Assembly: GCF_037265215.1 (NCBI RefSeq)
Contig: NZ_CP147737.1
Coordinates: 62,001 to 126,000, forward strand
Length of the DNA stretch: 64,000 bases
Origin: Xenorhabdus griffiniae
GTDB lineage: Bacteria > Pseudomonadota > Gammaproteobacteria > Enterobacterales > Enterobacteriaceae
Direction: 5' to 3'
The notes beneath the pieces were generated by a model, which saw nothing but the letters and a program-made list of their open reading frames with translations, had not been told where the DNA came from and made no database searches. The position numbers were made by a program, and so were the translations under genes. Positions 10,096 through 17,602 of this stretch are shown here, in pieces. Position 1 is the stretch's first letter, and the number at the start of each line of letters is the position of its first letter.

Positions 10096-10791
10096 TCAGT
10101 TGGGGGGCAAGTCAAACAGCAATATCTCACTTTCTTGATTTGCAGTTAGCTGAAGGTGGGATTCATCCCAAATAGCGACACCATCGCTGGTGGTAGCCCG
10201 CACTCCATTGATTATCACTTCACCGCGAACGACCTGGATCCAGATGTTTCGTGTTTTTTCCATGTCATATTCACCATCTTCGCCGTTTTTTAATGTCCAA
10301 CGCCATAATGTCACATCCTGAAAAACTTTTAGGGACCCCGAACGGGCATCAGGAGAGAGAATTAATTGACGGTCTTCGATTGTATCAAAACGGTGTTGCT
10401 CATAACGGGGAGTGAGTCCTGTTTTTTCTGGCATGATCCAGATCTGGTAAAGATGCAGTTGGCTATCATGCTGTGGGTTATATTCTGAGTGACGGATGCC
10501 TGTTCCTGCACTCATAATCTGGAATTCTCCCGCAGACACGCTTCCTTTGTTCCCCATACTGTCTTGATGCTCCACCGTTCCAGACAGCACATAGGTCAAT
10601 ATTTCCATATCTTTGTGAGGATGCATACCGAATCCCTGACCAGCGTCAATCACATCTTCGTTAATGACCCTGAGAGCAGAAAATCCCATGAAATTCGCAT
10701 CATAATAGTTGGCGAAGGAAAAAGTATGCCAACTGTCCAGCCAGCCATGATTGGCATGGCCCCGTTCTAAAGCTTGGCGTAAGTAGATCAT
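10096..10791 (-). CDS. yhhW: Pirin-family protein YhhW (quercetin 2,3-dioxygenase-like)
   Basis: A 231-residue bicupin of the pirin family, very close by eye to E. coli YhhW, which binds a metal and can cleave quercetin in vitro. Metal ligands appear in GMHPHKDMEI (two His) and in GIRHSEYN (His), with a Glu in VEHQDS. The start at 10791 (MIYLRQALERGHANHGWLDS) is chosen because it matches the family N-terminus; an in-frame ATG five codons upstream is possible. In E. coli yhhW is followed by yhhX and ryhB. Here yhhX is missing and the T6SS array lies between yhhW and ryhB. Confidence 0.93.
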   Translation of the reverse strand: MIYLRQALERGHANHGWLDSWHTFSFANYYDANFMGFSALRVINEDVIDAGQGFGMHPHKDMEILTYVLSGTVEHQDSMGNKGSVSAGEFQIMSAGTGIRHSEYNPQHDSQLHLYQIWIMPEKTGLTPRYEQHRFDTIEDRQLILSPDARSGSLKVFQDVTLWRWTLKNGEDGEYDMEKTRNIWIQVVRGEVIINGVRATTSDGVAIWDESHLQLTANQESEILLFDLPPN

Positions 10792-10906
10792 TGCAAAACC
10801 CTTCAAAGTTTTTTTGGTAGTCTAGTTGAAGGCATGAAATATGAAAGACGGGAAATTTAATCTTAAATTTCAAAATATTTGAATAAAAATAAGCATAGCA
10901 TATTGA

Positions 10907-11305
10907 CTATTTACATAGGGATATATCTTTTACATATTTATTAGGGGCCATCCATGATGATTTATCACATGTTAAATACCCATCATTTTTTAATTGATCA
11001 TCAACATAAAAAGACACAAATAAAGTAAGAATAAACCCTGTTATTGATATATAAGAAATATAACTTCCTATTTTTTTATTAAGGTTTTTTGTCCTATTTA
11101 ACGCGATCATCAATAATGCATAAGCAAGATTAATAAGCAATGGACTAAACCAAATAAAACCCGCACTCTTCCATGAGAATGTAATAACGGTATCACGTCT
11201 AAAAAAACCAACATAATCACTCAATGAGAAAAAAACAAATAACAACGCCATAAAAAAAAGCAGAAAAACACCTAGATATATTTTTATTTTATTTGTATTA
11301 GCCAC
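10907..11305 (-). CDS. DUF1240-like membrane immunity protein (T6SS unit 1)
   Basis: A 132-residue predicted inner-membrane protein with four hydrophobic segments (about residues 7-27, 45-68, 80-102 with a short final loop) and a C-terminal motif C-DKSSWMAPNKYVKDISLCK that recurs in the other two units. It resembles the DUF1240 family, common in Proteus, Photorhabdus and Xenorhabdus. It overlaps the upstream effector gene by 8 bp, the arrangement expected for a toxin/immunity pair. A four-helix membrane partner fits immunity to a membrane-targeted toxin. The family name is from memory, and the immunity role is inferred from context. Confidence 0.7.
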   Translation of the reverse strand: MANTNKIKIYLGVFLLFFMALLFVFFSLSDYVGFFRRDTVITFSWKSAGFIWFSPLLINLAYALLMIALNRTKNLNKKIGSYISYISITGFILTLFVSFYVDDQLKNDGYLTCDKSSWMAPNKYVKDISLCK

Positions 11306-12179
11306 GGCTATATCTACCCCACATATTAAAAAATTGATCTGCCGTAGGTGTTCCTACAGGAATATTGTTTCTTTTACCGTTTTTTAAATTTTTAATTATG
11401 CTTTCGCTAATTTTAAAGTGATCATCTAACCAATATAAAGTAAACGAAACTCCAACCCCAAGAGCAAAAACGCCAAGAGATACAGACAGAAGACTCCATC
11501 CTATGGTTAAAAGTGGAGCAACTATGAACGTATTAGCCGCTGAAACAACACCTATTGATACAGCTAATTTTGCACCATCCATTGTTAGATTAACAAACAA
11601 ATCAACCAGTCCATATTCATCTTTTAATATTAACTCAACTATTCTATATGCGGCTGAGAATACTATACCGAATCTAGCACCTTGCGCAATTCCAGCATCA
11701 ATACCTAGTGTACCGACCCCAAAAGACACTATATGTGGATTATTAGCAAGGTATCTTGTGGCGTTTAAATAGTTTCGTACACCAGGGTAACCTGATAATT
11801 TTATATATCTTCTTCCATCCTTACCCAAATACTCTGTTGCGTCCACGCCGAAACTTTTTAAGTCATTTGCTATTCTTGCAACCCCAATAGAATCATAGAT
11901 ATTACCAGCAAATGATGAAACTGGATCAGTATATGAATAGATAGTTTTAATATTATTCTTCCATGAGTTATAAAAATTATGATCTAGTATCTTTATATAA
12001 TTCATAGCTTCATCTTTTGTCAAGAAAGCGATAATCTCTTGGTTTAGTTTAAACTGATGTTCCAATTCCAATAGCATACGGTTATATTTTTGATCTTCTA
12101 TTTGTTTTTTAAAGTTAAGATGATCTTCATATTTATAATCATCTTCAACAAATGTTCTTAAGCGTGGTTCATATTTCAT
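11298..12179 (-). CDS. Predicted membrane-active (pore-forming-like) T6SS effector, unit 1
   Basis: A 293-residue protein with three parts: an N-terminal tag (MKYEPRLRTFVEDD), a charged helical region to about residue 75, and a C-terminal domain ending in a long hydrophobic hairpin (about 204-250) followed by a charged tail. A hydrophobic hairpin in an otherwise soluble protein recalls channel-forming colicins. It is divergent from hcp1, shares its tag with the units 2 and 3 effectors, and is followed by a membrane immunity gene. Together these suggest cargo delivered by Hcp. No enzyme motif is visible, and the pore-forming activity is inference. This is the only intact effector of the three. 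Confidence 0.6.
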   Translation of the reverse strand: MKYEPRLRTFVEDDYKYEDHLNFKKQIEDQKYNRMLLELEHQFKLNQEIIAFLTKDEAMNYIKILDHNFYNSWKNNIKTIYSYTDPVSSFAGNIYDSIGVARIANDLKSFGVDATEYLGKDGRRYIKLSGYPGVRNYLNATRYLANNPHIVSFGVGTLGIDAGIAQGARFGIVFSAAYRIVELILKDEYGLVDLFVNLTMDGAKLAVSIGVVSAANTFIVAPLLTIGWSLLSVSLGVFALGVGVSFTLYWLDDHFKISESIIKNLKNGKRNNIPVGTPTADQFFNMWGRYSRG

Positions 12180-12598
12180 TTTACAATTCCATTATATTAT
12201 ATATTTCATTTGAATTTTGTCTCATATGTTATCGGACTTCGCTATTTTTTCTTTATATTTCCTGAATTATTGTGAACTAGGTCAAGCTTTCCTATTGGAA
12301 CATTACATTGTGTTTTGAGTTGTTCAACAAGATGGTAAGTACAGGCTATTATGTTGTAATTTCTGTTCACGCCTTAAATCCGTGGCAATCGCTTGTAGGC
12401 AGCATTGCACCGTCTATTTTCAAATAAAAACCGTAAGTTAAATCGCAATTTTTATATATACTTAATAAAAATTATTAATAATAAATCTATTAAAAGGATG
12501 TTTTTTTATATTTATATGTCTGTTTTTATTCTTATTTATATGTTAAGTTTTAAACTTAAGCTCTCAGATTGAATGATAAAAACTAGGATGGTATTTGT
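12180..12598. repeat. Divergent effector/hcp intergenic segment, copy 1 of a long direct repeat
   Basis: This AT-rich 419-bp stretch between effector 1 and hcp1 is repeated almost base for base at 14441-14859 (one difference noticed: GCTTTCC at about 12286 against GTTTTCC at about 14547). The identity continues through most of hcp. A diverged third version, covering only the effector-proximal part, lies at about 16270-16380. It must hold promoters for both directions. Its conservation gives a homologous block for exchange of toxin modules. Confidence 0.85.
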
Positions 12599-13078
12599 AT
12601 GTCATACATGATTTATTTATCTTTAAATGGTAAAAAACAAGGCTTAATTTCTGCGGGGTGTTCAACCCCAGACTCAATAGGAAACAGGTATCAAAATGGA
12701 CACGAAGATCAAATACAGGTATTGAGTTTAAACCATACAATAACGCGACAACAGAATGTCAGCCATCAGCCAATACAATTCATTAAACCAGTGGATAAAT
12801 CATCACCATTATTAGCAATGGCGATAGATTCAAACGAATCTCTAAATGGTACTTTTGTTTTTTACAGAACGAGCCAAGCTGGTCAATTAGAATTATTCTA
12901 TGAAGTAAAAATAACTGAAGCTACTATCACTGACATTTCCTGTGTATACCCACATTCTGTAAATAATTTCGATGCTATGCCATATGAAAAAGTCACACTA
13001 AACTATAAATCTATATCATGGAATCATATAACAGCAGGTACATCTGCCTATAGTATATGGGAAGACAGAGTATTGTAA
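12599..13078 (+). CDS. hcp: Hcp-family T6SS tube protein, copy 1
   Basis: A 159-residue Hcp1-family protein (MSYMIYLSLNGKKQGLISAGCS..., FVFYRTSQAGQLELFYEVKITEATI, then YKSISWNHITAGTSAYSIWED). Hcp hexamers stack to form the inner T6SS tube, are secreted, and carry small effectors in the lumen. No T6SS structural genes are nearby, so this is an orphan copy paired with cargo genes. It differs from hcp2 only in the last part (MPYEKVTL and EDRVL against MPHERVLL and EDRTY). A perfect hairpin terminator follows. Confidence 0.93.
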   Translation: MSYMIYLSLNGKKQGLISAGCSTPDSIGNRYQNGHEDQIQVLSLNHTITRQQNVSHQPIQFIKPVDKSSPLLAMAIDSNESLNGTFVFYRTSQAGQLELFYEVKITEATITDISCVYPHSVNNFDAMPYEKVTLNYKSISWNHITAGTSAYSIWEDRVL

Positions 13079-13083
13079 AAAAA

Positions 13084-13125
13084 CAAACTAAGCATATGTA
13101 ACCATATGCTTAGTTTGATATTTTT
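13084..13125 (+). terminator. Terminator after hcp1
   Basis: A perfect 15-bp stem (CAAACTAAGCATATG / CATATGCTTAGTTTG) with TAAC loop and following T-run begins 5 nt after the hcp1 stop. It also abuts the end of the convergent unit 2 immunity gene. Confidence 0.9.
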
Positions 13126-13549
13126 AATTACAAAATTTCATATTCTTGACATATTTATTAGGTGCAATTAAAGAAGTTATTCTACATTTAACATAACCAG
13201 CTTTTTTTAATTTATGATCAGCATATATAGATACAGGAAAACTGGCCACGATAGATAATATAAAAACTAACACGCACAAATTCAAAAAAAACCATAAAAT
13301 GGTGATGGTTTATTTACTAAACAATTCTTTATTGCAAAACCAAACATATAGTAAACTATGGGCAAGCCAAAACATGCAAAAAACACCCTCCAAGAAAAAT
13401 ATACTATGTCATTCATGTTAATGAATGACATGAAGTCCTTCCAAGAAAAATATAAAAATAGTGTTGTAATAAATAAGAAAAAAATTGACATAACTACACA
13501 AAAAATTCTATCTGGTAGAGTTATTTGAATTTTATTTTTTTATTAATCA
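13124..13549 (-). pseudogene. DUF1240-like immunity gene of T6SS unit 2, frameshifted
   Basis: Three frames together encode a homologue of the unit 1 immunity protein. It starts at ATG 13549 (MINKK..), runs through a hydrophobic middle (13282-13491) and ends with YVKCRITSLIAPNKYVKNMKFC at 13124. Two breaks separate the frames: an A7 run on the minus strand (13534-13540) and a T8 run (13284-13291). One extra base in each run would restore a single reading frame. Either the gene is inactivated or the runs are undercalled. The gene follows the unit 2 effector directly. Confidence 0.7.
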
Positions 13550-13553
13550 TATT

Positions 13554-14440
13554 TTACCTATAAAAAATTGGAGGTCTTGGCATATTATATTTGGGGTTTG
13601 CTAATTGCTCACGAAACCTTTTTTTTGCTTCTTCATTTCTTAATGCTTCTATGAGTTTCGTACTTACTTGATATTTATCATCAAGATAATATAATACACC
13701 AGCTACAACTAAACCAAAAACAAACAAACCTATAGCAACACCTATTAAACTAACCCCTGTCAATACATAAGCTGTGGATATTATTTTTCCTGCTATTAAA
13801 GTAGCTGATATAGAAACAATGGCTTTAGCCATATCCATAGTAATATTACCTAAGAAATTATGGATATCATATTCATCTCTCAACCATAATTCTAAAAGTC
13901 GATAAGCTCCGGCAACAATAATACAGCGCCTTGCTCCGTCAACAATACCATTTACCAGTCCTTTAGAACCTATTCCCATATCTATCATTTTTAAATTATT
14001 CACGCTATATTTTGCAGCAGTTAAAAATTTCCTAACCCCTGGTCGTTCTGTTAATTTTATGCATTTATTCCCATATTTATCAATATATTGAGTTGCTTTA
14101 ACACCAAAATGACCACTAAGTTCATTAGCTATTTTAGCTAACGCATAAGCATCAAGAAAACTACCTGAAAAAGATGTTGCTACATCCGCACATGCAAAAA
14201 CAGCATCTTTCCATGATGCATTTGGCTTAGGATTACATAGATTCTTCACAGCATTAATCGCTTCTTCTACTGTCAAAATCATATAAAACTCGACATTTTC
14301 GCCTAATTTTCTTTCAATTCCATCAAATTTTTTTCCATTTCTCGTCGATTAAAATCGTCCATCTGCTTTCGAAAATTAGTATGTTGTTTTAAATCAAAAT
14401 CATCTGGAACATAGTCTTTTAAATGAGGATCATATTTCAT
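13554..14440 (-). pseudogene. T6SS effector of unit 2, interrupted by a frameshift in an A7 run
   Basis: The gene begins at 14440 (MKYDPHLKDYVPDDFDLKQH) and, after a break at the A7 run 14328-14334, continues in another frame as a 242-codon stretch to 13554. Adding one base gives a 295-residue protein, almost the length of effector 1 (293) and with the same plan: tag, helical linker, central domain (KATQYIDKYGNKCIKLTERPG resembles the unit 1 segment) and a long hydrophobic hairpin before the charged end. The C-terminus differs from units 1 and 3, so the toxin specificity may differ. Without the added base only about 44 residues are made from the native start. Confidence 0.7.
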
Positions 14441-14859
14441 TTTACAATTCCATTATATTATATATTTCATTTGAATTTTGTCTCATATGTTATCGGACTT
14501 CGCTATTTTTTCTTTATATTTCCTGAATTATTGTGAACTAGGTCAAGTTTTCCTATTGGAACATTACATTGTGTTTTGAGTTGTTCAACAAGATGGTAAG
14601 TACAGGCTATTATGTTGTAATTTCTGTTCACGCCTTAAATCCGTGGCAATCGCTTGTAGGCAGCATTGCACCGTCTATTTTCAAATAAAAACCGTAAGTT
14701 AAATCGCAATTTTTATATATACTTAATAAAAATTATTAATAATAAATCTATTAAAAGGATGTTTTTTTATATTTATATGTCTGTTTTTATTCTTATTTAT
14801 ATGTTAAGTTTTAAACTTAAGCTCTCAGATTGAATGATAAAAACTAGGATGGTATTTGT
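14441..14859. repeat. Divergent effector/hcp intergenic segment, copy 2
   Basis: Nearly identical to 12180-12598. With the adjoining hcp coding sequence, the shared block runs about 800 bp (to about 15226). It holds the divergent promoters of unit 2 effector and hcp2. Confidence 0.85.
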
Positions 14860-15339
14860 ATGTCATACATGATTTATTTATCTTTAAATGGTAAAAAACA
14901 AGGCTTAATTTCTGCGGGGTGTTCAACCCCAGACTCAATAGGAAACAGGTATCAAAATGGACACGAAGATCAAATACAGGTATTGAGTTTAAACCATACA
15001 ATAACGCGACAACAGAATGTCAGCCATCAGCCAATACAATTCATTAAACCAGTGGATAAATCATCACCATTATTAGCAATGGCGATAGATTCAAACGAAT
15101 CTCTAAATGGTACTTTTGTTTTTTACAGAACGAGCCAAGCTGGTCAATTAGAATTATTCTATGAAGTAAAAATAACTGAAGCTACTATCACTGACATTTC
15201 CTGTGTATACCCACATTCTGTAAATAATTTCGATGCTATGCCACATGAAAGAGTTTTACTAAATTATAAATCTATATCATGGAATCATATAACAGCCGGC
15301 ACATCAGCTTATAGTATATGGGAGGACAGAACCTATTAA
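14860..15339 (+). CDS. hcp: Hcp-family T6SS tube protein, copy 2
   Basis: A 159-residue Hcp paralogue, identical to hcp1 for about the first 125 residues and differing only near the end (MPHERVLL, EDRTY). Identity at the DNA level over 800 bp points to recent duplication or gene conversion. Like copy 1 it is an orphan hcp transcribed away from a toxin gene and ended by a hairpin terminator. Its cargo would be the unit 2 effector, which is interrupted, or others in trans. Confidence 0.92.
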   Translation: MSYMIYLSLNGKKQGLISAGCSTPDSIGNRYQNGHEDQIQVLSLNHTITRQQNVSHQPIQFIKPVDKSSPLLAMAIDSNESLNGTFVFYRTSQAGQLELFYEVKITEATITDISCVYPHSVNNFDAMPHERVLLNYKSISWNHITAGTSAYSIWEDRTY

Positions 15340-15341
15340 TA

Positions 15342-15373
15342 AAACAAGCATAGCATTTTGCTATGCTTGTTTA
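15342..15373 (+). terminator. Terminator between hcp2 and unit 3 immunity gene
   Basis: The 14-bp stem AAACAAGCATAGCA/TGCTATGCTTGTTT with a 3-nt loop lies directly after the hcp2 stop. Its right end touches the end of the convergent unit 3 immunity gene. Confidence 0.85.
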
Positions 15374-15775
15374 CTACTTACATAAAGATACATCTTTTAC
15401 ATATTTATTAGGTGCTATCCATGATGATTTAGCACATGTAATATAATTTTCACTTTTTAATTTAAAATCAACATAAAAAGATAAAAATAAGCTAAAAACA
15501 AATCCTATTACAGCCATAAACCCAAATATTCCGCCTGTTTTATTATTGAATACTACCTGCTTTTTAGTCAAAATATACTTGAATAATAATAAAGAAAAAT
15601 ACATACATAATGGGCTAAACCAAATAAGACAACCATTTTTTGTTGAAAAAGTAATAACCTCACTTCTAGTTATAAATGAAATGTAATCATGTGTTGATAT
15701 TAATACAGCAGTAACGGAAACACACATGAATGTCGCAGCAGCTATAAATATTTTTAATCTACTACTATTATCCAC
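15374..15775 (-). CDS. DUF1240-like membrane immunity protein (T6SS unit 3)
   Basis: A 133-residue paralogue of the unit 1 immunity protein. It has the same four-hydrophobic-segment plan and the same C-terminal signature CAKSSWIAPNKYVKDVSLCK. The reading frame is intact although its effector (15768-16269) is deleted internally, so it may persist as an orphan immunity that protects against siblings still carrying the toxin. It overlaps the effector remnant by 8 bp, as in unit 1. The immunity role is inferred. Confidence 0.68.
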   Translation of the reverse strand: MDNSSRLKIFIAAATFMCVSVTAVLISTHDYISFITRSEVITFSTKNGCLIWFSPLCMYFSLLLFKYILTKKQVVFNNKTGGIFGFMAVIGFVFSLFLSFYVDFKLKSENYITCAKSSWIAPNKYVKDVSLCK

Positions 15776-16269
15776 GAGAGTATCTACCCCATAAATTAAA
15801 AAATTGGTCAGGGTGATAAGATGTAGGTGATTTTAATTTATGCTCTTTAAATCTTTTAATTATGCTTTCACTAATTTTAAAATGGTCATCTATTGCATAT
15901 AAAATTGCAGAAATAATAATTCCAACACCAAAAACACCTATCGCCACAACGACAGCACTAGCCCCAATAGCAAAAACTGGCGAAGTTACTATTGCACCAA
16001 CAGTAATCCTGGCTAATGCCGTAGCTACAACTACTTTTGCTATATCCATTGAGAGATTAACTGTAAAATCAACTAAAGCATATTCATCTTTAAGCAGCAA
16101 TTCAACAGCCCGATATCCAGCGGCATATATAACACCGAACCTTGCTCCTTTGGCAATATTACCTTCTATAGCTGCAGTACCTATTCCTACATCCATTATT
16201 TTTTTTGTAGTTATTAGTATAATCAAAATCATCTTCAACCCATGTTCTTAAGCGTGGATCATATTTCAT
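15768..16269 (-). pseudogene. T6SS effector of unit 3 with internal deletion
   Basis: The start at 16269 encodes the shared tag (MKYDPRLRTWVEDDFDYT). After about 22 codons the sequence jumps, out of frame, to the C-terminal domain (KIMDVGIGTAAIEGNIAKGA...). That domain continues to 15768 and ends in DQFFNLWGRYSRG, as in effector 1. Relative to effector 1 about 125 residues are missing, and the junction is near 16205. The long hydrophobic hairpin is kept. A 156-codon frame can be read from an internal ATG at 16238, but it lacks the tag, so delivery by Hcp would be lost. No third hcp follows its diverged upstream region. Confidence 0.72.
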
Positions 16270-16400
16270 TTTTATAACTCCACTTATATCTATTGTTAAT
16301 TAATATTTTATCGGGTCTATCTATTTTTTTTAATTTTTCTGAATTATTGGGAGACAGGTCAAGTTTTCCTATCGGAGTAAAAAGTGGCGTTTGGGCTAGT
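16270..16400. repeat. Diverged third copy of the effector upstream region
   Basis: Segments such as CTGAATTATTGGGAGACAGG and GTCAAGTTTTCCTAT match the intergenic blocks of units 1 and 2 in order. Identity is lower and no hcp follows. The right edge of the T6SS array is therefore about 16.4 kb, just before ryhB. Confidence 0.6.
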
Positions 16401-16457
16401 TATAACGCTATTTAAGGATATCTTCAGGAGCTATGATATTTTTTGCAAAGTCAGGGC

Positions 16458-16560
16458 AAAAAAAAGCCAACATAAAGTTGGCCTATAAAAGTAAACACTG
16501 GAAGCAATGTGAGCAATGTCGTACTTTCACATGGACCCTGAAGGTGGTGCACTGAAAGTG
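16458..16560 (-). ncRNA. ryhB: RyhB iron-stress small RNA
   Basis: The minus strand carries the diagnostic RyhB core CGACATTGCTCACATTGCTT (16503-16522), identical to E. coli. It is followed by an AU-rich stretch and the terminator hairpin GCCAAC-TTTAT-GTTGGC with a T8 tail (16458-16482). RyhB is an Hfq-dependent RNA made under iron starvation that represses mRNAs of non-essential iron proteins. The 5' end is placed 5-9 nt downstream of the -10-like TATCAT. In E. coli ryhB lies near yhhW/yhhX, which agrees with yhhW here on the far side of the inserted T6SS array. Confidence 0.93.
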
Positions 16561-16565
16561 CTAAG

Positions 16566-16600
16566 AATGATAATCGTTATCAATATCATTTGTAAAGCGT
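16566..16600 (-). promoter_or_regulatory. Fur-regulated ryhB promoter
   Basis: On the minus strand TTTACA (-35) and TATCAT (-10) lie 18 bp apart. They overlap a 19-bp Fur box, GATATTGATAACGATTATC (16569-16587), close to the consensus GATAATGATAATCATTATC. Fur-Fe(II) would block transcription when iron is sufficient. Confidence 0.85.
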
Positions 16601-16664
16601 TTTTTTAATCAAAGTTGAGATCTTGCTTTAGATACGCTTTTTGCCATGTCAATCATGTGGTTAA

Positions 16665-17600
16665 TTAACCCCCCAATTCCATCTGATAGAGATGTTGTGT
16701 ACCCATATCATGAAATTGATAGGGCGTTACTTGGTAGCCCCGTAGCCACAACAAAAACCACCCATCATGCGTGTCTGGGCAAAGTCCGGCGAATCGAAAT
16801 CCGCCTTTTTTTAGCAATGAGCACAATCCCAGAGCTTCTTCACATGCTGGCAGTTTCAAATAGATTAACTGGCCAGAGGGAAGATCGATGACCTCAGATA
16901 AAAAGTCAGCATGGACCTCGTATAGTGTAATTTCCAAACGTCGGCCAGATTTTTTAATGCTAAATGGTTCAGAGATCATAGGGGGCTGGCACACTGATGG
17001 TGCATTTAGGGATGATTCACCAACATATTGACTGACCTGGGCGACCCAACCTTGCCAGGGCTGGGGCCAGTTTAGTTTAGGTAATGGCAATGATTTAAGC
17101 GGTAAAATACCTTGAATAATACTTTCGGGTTCTGGCAGTCCAAATGGCGAATCAACATAATCCAGCATCAGTGCCGTAGAATAGAAACCCAAATTTTGGG
17201 CGATGTACTGGCTTTTAGGGTGTGAACATACCTGTTTTATCGTCAATAAATTATAGCCTTGCTCTTTCGCATAGTGGCATAAATAACTGCCCAGAGACTT
17301 AGCCACACCGTGACCTTGAAAAGCAGGATACACCGCAATTAGAGCCAGTTCTGCCTGATTTTTCTGTACCGTATCTTTAACCAGAGAAGCATGACCAATA
17401 AGTAAACCTTGATGGAATGCCAAGGCAGAATACCATTGCCCTGTGGACTGGTAGTCATTGATGAGCCTTGGTAGATAAATGTCAGGATAGACATACGAAT
17501 CGCCGTAAACCTCACGGAATAATTGGCTGATCTTTTTATCATCCCCTGGCTGATAGCTGCGGATTTGAATAGTGGATGGTAAGATAGTCATCGATTTCAA
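16665..17600 (-). CDS. GNAT-family N-acetyltransferase, last gene of the LuxC/LuxE-like operon
   Basis: A 311-residue protein whose first ~165 residues form a GNAT acyltransferase fold (LIAVYPAFQGHGVAKSLGSYL is the acyl-CoA-binding motif A, Q/RxxGxG/A). The C-terminal ~145 residues are not recognised and may be a second, degenerate GNAT-like half. The gene begins 2 nt after the 17603-18862 gene ends, so it is the last of a four-gene operon. It could acylate the product made by the reductase/adenylation enzymes. The substrate is unknown. Confidence 0.75.
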   Translation of the reverse strand: MKSMTILPSTIQIRSYQPGDDKKISQLFREVYGDSYVYPDIYLPRLINDYQSTGQWYSALAFHQGLLIGHASLVKDTVQKNQAELALIAVYPAFQGHGVAKSLGSYLCHYAKEQGYNLLTIKQVCSHPKSQYIAQNLGFYSTALMLDYVDSPFGLPEPESIIQGILPLKSLPLPKLNWPQPWQGWVAQVSQYVGESSLNAPSVCQPPMISEPFSIKKSGRRLEITLYEVHADFLSEVIDLPSGQLIYLKLPACEEALGLCSLLKKGGFRFAGLCPDTHDGWFLLWLRGYQVTPYQFHDMGTQHLYQMELGG

Positions 17601-17602
17601 CC

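Noticed and set aside
11503..11772. Plus-strand frame inside effector 1, and a similar one at 15862-16251 inside effector 3
   Set aside because: Shadows of the minus-strand hydrophobic domains; no start signals.
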